From Crambe crambe (lineage: Eukaryota; Porifera; Demospongiae; Poecilosclerida; Crambeidae), in assembly GCA_963924555.1 (NCBI GenBank), contig OZ004595.1:1922001-1986000 (forward strand): DNA of 64,000 nt. The letters run 5' to 3'. Shown one piece after another: positions 41,544-64,000 of this stretch. The position numbers were made by a program, and so were the translations under genes. The notes beneath the pieces are model-generated. The model did not search any database and was not told where the DNA came from. It was given only the letters and a program-made list of their open reading frames with translations. Each line of letters begins with the position of its first letter. The first letter of the stretch is position 1.

Positions 41544-43180
41544 TCATGTGATTTCTTCAGTTTTTGCTGTGTTTCTGGAAAAACGAATTGAGCAAATAAA
41601 TGCAAGCGTCATCATTATTGTACAGAATAGAAATATCTTGGGAATTCCTCCTGATGTATCATGAAGAAAAAGCAAAGCCAGTGACGAAAGGATTGTTAGA
41701 GGCACTCTAAACCAGTTGGTTATGCTGAGTCTGTGTTCTTCAGGCAGGACTTTCTCCCTTAAGACACGCATGATAGGAAAGTAGAAGCCACATAGCAACT
41801 CAAACACTTGCAAGCAAACGAGCATCTTGAAGCGATAGAGAGTGGCATTCCTGTACTGAGCAAAGTAAGCTGCCACGCTGAAAACGACTGAAGCAGCTGC
41901 ACTAATGAGAGCTAGCAGTCTTGTCATGGTGTAACCAACTTTGGCAATGAGGTAGTCGCATATGATCCCTCCAAGTAAGAAGCAGACCATAAAAGAAGCG
42001 AATGCTACCCCCAATGAAATGTCATGGTAGACATCAAGTGCTGGTGTCCAAATGAAAACGAATACAAATAATACACTTTCAAATAAACTCTGAATCGTCC
42101 CCACCAGGAAAAGGTCTACATCTTGCAGTATTGTCTTCAAACCCTCTCCACATGATTTTCGAATACGTTCCTGAGATATTGTTGCTGCCTTATCATCGCT
42201 GAAATTTTCGGTCCAGAGGGTTGCCAAGCAAACTATGGATCCGATGAAAATTGGGATGGCGAGGATGAATGGTGCCACAGGACCAAAAGACATCCAGCGA
42301 GCAACTACATCTGCCAAGAACCCAGCAACAACTGCTACTATACTGCTGCCAAAAGCTACGTGGCTGAAAGTTATGGGTAACCATTCCTTCGGGAAGTCAA
42401 AGTTCTTCAAGTGTTCGTGAGCATACCAAGACTCCAGCGTGGAGAAGAGAATGGAGTTTGTCAAACCGGCTACACACCGACCAAAGATTAAGACGCTATA
42501 TTGAGGGAAGAGTGTTAGTATGCAGGAGAGAATGTAGAGAATACAGAATACGATGGCTGTCTTTTGTCTTCCCAGTTTGGCTGTGATGATGTCTTTAGTG
42601 GGGAAGAACACAGCACTGGAGATAATGCCACATACATAAATTATAGCCACTTGTCCTTCAACAAAACCATAGTAGTGATAGAGACGATAGAGGTAGGGAC
42701 CTGGAAGAAGTGGAACAATCGAGTCAAGGATTTCCAAAACATAAATGGATGACAGTTATAGAAAACTGATCAAACTATCAAAAATTCTGAGTGTACCACC
42801 TTCACCTCTAGACTGAATCCCCACGACGAAGTAATGTGTTACTACTTGTATGTCCCATCTAAATGCATACATAGGAGCATTCATATGGGGATAAATGCAG
42901 GTGGTATATCTATCATTCTAACATAAAGATTAAACCAAAATAACTCAGAGGGTCTCATTGCACTCTAAATCTTCCCAAAGACCACCTGTCATGCCCACCC
43001 ACACTTGCCTTGTAACCAGTCACCCAATACCACCAGGAGGTAAACAGGAATGTATTTCCTCTGAAAAGCCAGGAAAGTGGGGTTCTGGGTAGATTCGTGC
43101 TTGCTTATCCGTAGGTACAAGTAAGCCACAGCACAAACTGTGGATAGGAAGAATAAAGAGATGTAGGTTACCACTAGCAT
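41544..43180 (-). CDS. MFSD5: Molybdate-anion transporter MFSD5 (major facilitator family)
   Basis: Two exons, 43009-43180 (ATG 43180) and 41544-42700, give 442 residues (human MFSD5 is 450). It is a multi-spanning major facilitator protein; the vertebrate protein is described as a molybdate importer. Matching landmarks: an N-terminal helix then NPTFLAFQRKY, DWLQGPYLYRLYHYYGF, GQVAIIYVCG, LGRQKTAIVF, YSVLIFGRCVAGL, WYAHEHLKNFDFP..W, GPVAPF, GTIQSLFESVLFVFVFIWTP, GFYFPIMRVLREKVLPE and NWFRVPL. The single intron starts with GC rather than GT (CAAG|GCAAGT), a minor but genuine donor class; the next exon begins in phase. It is divergent from PSMG2, with 105 bp between the start codons. Confidence 0.95.
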
Positions 43181-43285
43181 TTTTGGCACTTCATATACTC
43201 TTGATAATGCGCACCTTAAAGTTCGGGGTCGAAGTGCATCTTTCCTCTCTAGCGATCCCTACCTTACCATCACCATCCATTCAAG
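43181..43285. promoter_or_regulatory. Bidirectional promoter, MFSD5 / PSMG2
   Basis: A 105-bp gap lies between oppositely directed ATGs. It contains cttgataatgcgcacc and ggggtcgaagtgc but no TATA box that I recognise. The promoter role follows from position. Confidence 0.6.
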
Positions 43286-45462
43286 ATGTTTATAAGTGCA
43301 GGAGATGGACGGCCATCATTCGAGAAACACAGGGTTATATTGGTGAGATTAAGTTCTAATAAATATTCTCACATCACAGGGTCCCATCACACCCCTAGCC
43401 ATGCATTTCAGTGGGCAATGTGGGACAACTGACGGCAGACCTCCTCATCAACACCCTGCGTCTCCCTCGGGTGGGGTACCTGGATCACCCAGCCATCCTA
43501 CCCCTGGTGGGAAATGATGCTTTTGATCACACCCACCAAGCTGGGAGTGGGTACCTCCACACAGCTGCCGAGGGTAACCATTTTTATCATTAAAATAAAT
43601 AAGAATAACTTTGTGTGATAAATTTTTTCAGTGTATCACAGTGCAGAGCTGAAACTTGTAGTGGTACAATTGAGAACTCCACTTATAAAGGTAGAGTACG
43701 ATAATACTGTTCCATTTTTGAGAGAGTTGCTGGTTGAAATCTGATGTAGGGACTTCGAGAAGAGTTCTGTCTGAAGCTGCTGGAGTGGGTGAATGAAGAG
43801 GGAATGACTGAAGCTGTGGTGCTCACCAGTTCCTATGCTCACGAGAGAAGGGACTCTCAGATAAGAGGGTATTCAGTGGGACTTCAAAATGTGGTGTGGA
43901 CACTTTTTGGAACCAGTAATAAGCGTCCTGATTAAGGAGGTGTCCTTGGGGTCAAAAAATATCCTGAAGATTTTGCATTTTCAGGGAGTCCACATTTACC
44001 TAGGGTCTCCACTGTAATGGTTAAAAGGTTTCTCCTCCAAATAATATAGAGGATTTTTCATTTCAGGCTATGTGTATTATGGTAGTCTTAGTATTAGTGT
44101 GTCCTTTTTTCCAAATTCATAAAATTTGAAACCTTAGCTTCAAACTTAAAATAAGACAATTCCTCTTTTCAGGACTCTAAAAATTGATCCTGGAATGGAG
44201 TGATTCCATTCTACAGCAGAGTGATTCCAATTCTGTATCAGGGCATAGTAGTACCTGAGGGTAGTCCTAATCCCATGGCTGTTATATAACACGTAGGAAA
44301 TTTGACCAGACATAGGGAAAAATTTAATGGGAAAAAATGGCTGGAAATCAGTGTCCTGTGTCAGGCTGTTGTTTTAACCACTTTATACAATTATGAGACT
44401 GATTGATTTTCTATAACTTTTCCAGGGAACCATTTAGATTTCTGCTGAGTTCCTCGGCAAGCCACTTACACTCTCACTTCACCAGCCAGCTCCTCTGGAG
44501 TCCCCTAGAGCCACGCTGCTCCCAGGAGGACACCACACCCTCCTCCTCCTCTTCACCTTCCTCCATTAAACACCAGGTGCAAGGAGTGCTCCAGGATTCA
44601 CACATTTTCTTACCTGGAGCTGGACTCTCAAGAAAGTTGTATAAAGAAAGGTATATGTAGTACTCTGAAACCACTGTGACCACCTATGGGTCAGCTTTAC
44701 TACTAGGGAGATGATCTCTTTTTAGGGAGATGGTGCTGTTGGGACATGGTGGAGTGTCCCTAATAGGGATGGGAGGTCAAAATACTGGACTGTTTGGTAA
44801 TATGGATGTAGTCTGTTTCTTTACTGGGAGATGGAGTGGCAGGTACTGGTGGTCTCTTTAGGGAGGTCATATAGCTGGGCCATTTGGTAATAGAGATGTA
44901 GTCTCTTTAAGGAATAGCTGCATGGTGAAGAGAGAGATGATTAGAACATAATTTTGCTTCTGCGTCTTGGCTTCCTAATGTGATAAAGATTTGCCTATCT
45001 GTACAACTGTTACTTCTTTCTCCGACTAACACCTAGTCAGTCAGATTAATGGCTACACGAGACTAGTCATTTCCTCCTTTCTAACAAGACCAGTATGTTA
45101 ATTCTATGTGGACACATGATACCACTTCTATATGCATTGGGTTGGCCTGTAGGTTGTCACTGTGTTCTGATTCTTTCTAGAGTTAATTAAAATCTGTATT
45201 CGTAGCAATGTGCTTGGAGTTGCCATGGTGGTGATGATTGCTTTTTGCAGCCAGGGGGATAATATCCAGGATGCAGTAGCCATGGCTGCTAGAGTTGACA
45301 AATGGTTGCATGTCAACAAGAAAGAAGTAAGCAGTAAGCCTTACAAATTTAAGCAACAATTTATTTTCCTATTTGCCTTAGGGAAAGAGTGGATATGAAT
45401 GGTTGCATCCTAGTTCCTGGAATATGATGTATGGTGGACCATCCCCATCAAACATATTCTGA
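43286..45462 (+). CDS. PSMG2: Proteasome assembly chaperone 2
   Basis: Seven exons: 43286-43342, 43399-43573, 43632-43690, 43750-43868, 44426-44650, 45206-45326 and 45382-45462, 278 residues (human 264). PSMG2 pairs with PSMG1 (PAC1-PAC2) to help assemble the 20S proteasome alpha ring. Matching segments are ISVGNVGQLTADLLI, PLVGNDAF, ELKLVVVQLR, EEFCLKLLEWV, AVVLTSSYAHERRDSQIRGEPFRFLL, FLPGAGLSRKLY, QGDNIQDAV and the C-terminal PSSWNMMYGG...SNIF. Exon 2 must start at 43399 (acceptor cctag) because the frame is closed just upstream. The exon 5 linker is Ser-rich and poorly conserved. It is divergent from MFSD5. Confidence 0.93.
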
Positions 45463-45793
45463 TCTGACATATCATTAATGGTAATGGTCGTCAATTTCGT
45501 GAATATGGTAATGATCGCCATCTTCATAAAGCGCTATTTATCACGTGAGAATGCAAAATTAAAAAATGGCTGGCAAACTGGCGTGGCTCAAAAACCAAGA
45601 TTTGGAGCTCGTGGAGAACTGAGCCGAGAAGAACTGAGTTTGCCAAGAGCCTAAGGACTTCTCGGTGCGTAGCTGAAGTATTCCTAGGAGTTTACTTTGC
45701 GGTGCTGGTCGAGAGGCTAGCTGAGCTGAGCTGAGCTGAACGTTGTGTGTGGTGGACTCAAAAGGTTAATTAATAAGCGACTTGCATAAAGCC
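45463..45793. promoter_or_regulatory. PSMG2-ARHGAP39 intergenic region
   Basis: 331 bp between the PSMG2 stop and the proposed ARHGAP39 start. It contains cttataaagcgc-like sequence near 45525 and gctgagctgagctgagctga at about 45719-45738. It presumably holds the PSMG2 3' UTR and the ARHGAP39 promoter. Confidence 0.5.
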
Positions 45794-63302
<17,509 letters not shown>

Positions 63303-63841
63303 TTTTATTATATTATATTATAACATTTTATTTGTGGTTGATTTTAGTTAACAATTTATTTCAGAGTGCTCTTAAATTTGAAACATGTTGTACTGGTAGA
63401 TTTGTTTTATTGAATCTTCATTTTTCAGCAGTGATTTCTTTCTCATTATGTGTGTTAATTATTCTTTAAAATTATTTTAGTGTGAATACCACATTCTTAT
63501 TCGGGCAGCTGTAGCAGTGTCCGTGGCTAAATGCCCACAAATTGGTAACACTCTTTCAGCTGAATAAGCTGCTCAGCTATCTCTGTCTCTCTCATGGCCA
63601 GATGTTGACATTTCCTGTATGTATGTATGGGCTCTCTACGCATGCGCACTGCGTCATATCCTGTTGGGTACCCTTGGATCCGTTTTCGTCATGGAGCGAC
63701 AGCAAGATTTTTTCACGTGTTAGACATGTACAATAGAAAAGCATAAAAGGAACAGCGAACTGTAAGAAGAGAGAATTCATAAATTGCACCGCACTTATCA
63801 GTGCAGATTTATCAGTGCAGATATTACCAGTCTCCAGCAAA
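63303..63841. promoter_or_regulatory. ARHGAP39 3' region and DUOXA-like promoter
   Basis: AT-rich for the first 200 bp, then less so. ACGCATGCGCA at 63638-63648 resembles an NRF-1 site, and tgcgtcat at 63650-63657 resembles a CRE/AP-1 half. Both lie about 200 bp before the next ATG. No gene seen. Confidence 0.5.
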
Positions 63842-63997
63842 ATGGGTAATTCATTAAGAAATCAGCCAATGCCATCAATATATGGTGAACTGAAAACACC
63901 AGTCACACAAGATGTTACACTGATTGGTCTGATAGTTGCATTTGCAACCATTGCTGTCTCCTTCATCGTCATTATCCCTGGAATTCGAGGCTGGGAG
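63842..63997 (+). CDS. Dual oxidase maturation factor (DUOXA-like), first coding exon
   Basis: ATG 63842 opens a 52-codon exon ending GAG|GTA at the window edge. It encodes a short N-terminal segment (MGNSLRNQPMPSIYGELKTP), then a hydrophobic helix LIGLIVAFATIAVSFIVIIP and PGIRG. VTLIGLI...FIVIIPGIRG aligns with the first transmembrane helix of vertebrate DUOXA1/2 (FIVILPGIRG). These multi-spanning ER proteins escort dual oxidases to the cell surface, where the complex makes hydrogen peroxide. Only one exon is visible, so the assignment rests mainly on this motif. Confidence 0.75.
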
Positions 63998-64000
63998 GTA

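Overview
The window is eukaryotic nuclear DNA from an early-branching animal, most likely a sponge. The genes have many short GT-AG introns (mostly 50-700 bp), they sit tightly packed in head-to-head pairs, and the protein set is animal (F-BAR, PAQR3, TRF-type telomere protein, PINX1, FOXN-class forkhead, ARHGAP39/Vilse, DUOX maturation factor). A secreted/membrane receptor combines IgGFc-binding, SRCR and Ig modules of a kind common in sponges. The species call is inference; no organellar or rRNA marker is present. All exon models were built by eye from splice signals, reading phase and remembered family conservation.

Layout, left to right: F-BAR protein (-, 3' part outside the window), PAQR3 (+), a TERF/TRF telomere-binding protein (-), a 6.6-kb DNA transposon (20782-27398), PINX1 (+), NTMT1 (-), DPH1 (+), a FOXN-like forkhead factor (+), a nine-exon IgGFc-binding/SRCR/Ig transmembrane receptor (+), MFSD5 (-), PSMG2 (+), ARHGAP39 (+, 15 exons), and the first exon of a DUOXA gene (+) at the right edge. 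Four divergent pairs are visible: F-BAR/PAQR3, TERF/PINX1, NTMT1/DPH1 and MFSD5/PSMG2. In the last three the start codons are, or were before the transposon insertion, only about 0-120 bp apart.

The most striking region is 14490-28789. TERF carries an N-terminal TRFH domain, a long repetitive Ser/Arg-rich linker and a C-terminal telobox Myb domain. It lies head to head with PINX1, whose human counterpart binds TRF1. A transposon with exact 16-bp terminal inverted repeats and a 4-bp target duplication (GTTC) has inserted 12 bp upstream of the TERF start codon. Removing it leaves 118 bp between the two ATGs. The element encodes one very long frame broken by a single in-frame TGA. The frame joins zinc-finger-like N-terminal segments, a candidate DDE core, a FEN1/XPG-type nuclease and a CXC (tesmin-like) cysteine cluster. 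This suits the Academ superfamily as I remember it.

Introns and intergenic DNA hold (GA)n/(CT)n microsatellites, six homopolymeric G/C tracts of 21-34 nt, minisatellites, a TTAA-flanked foldback MITE, other MITE-like elements, several dispersed short repeat families, and a frameshifted copy of an extracellular Cys-rich domain inside a PAQR3 intron.
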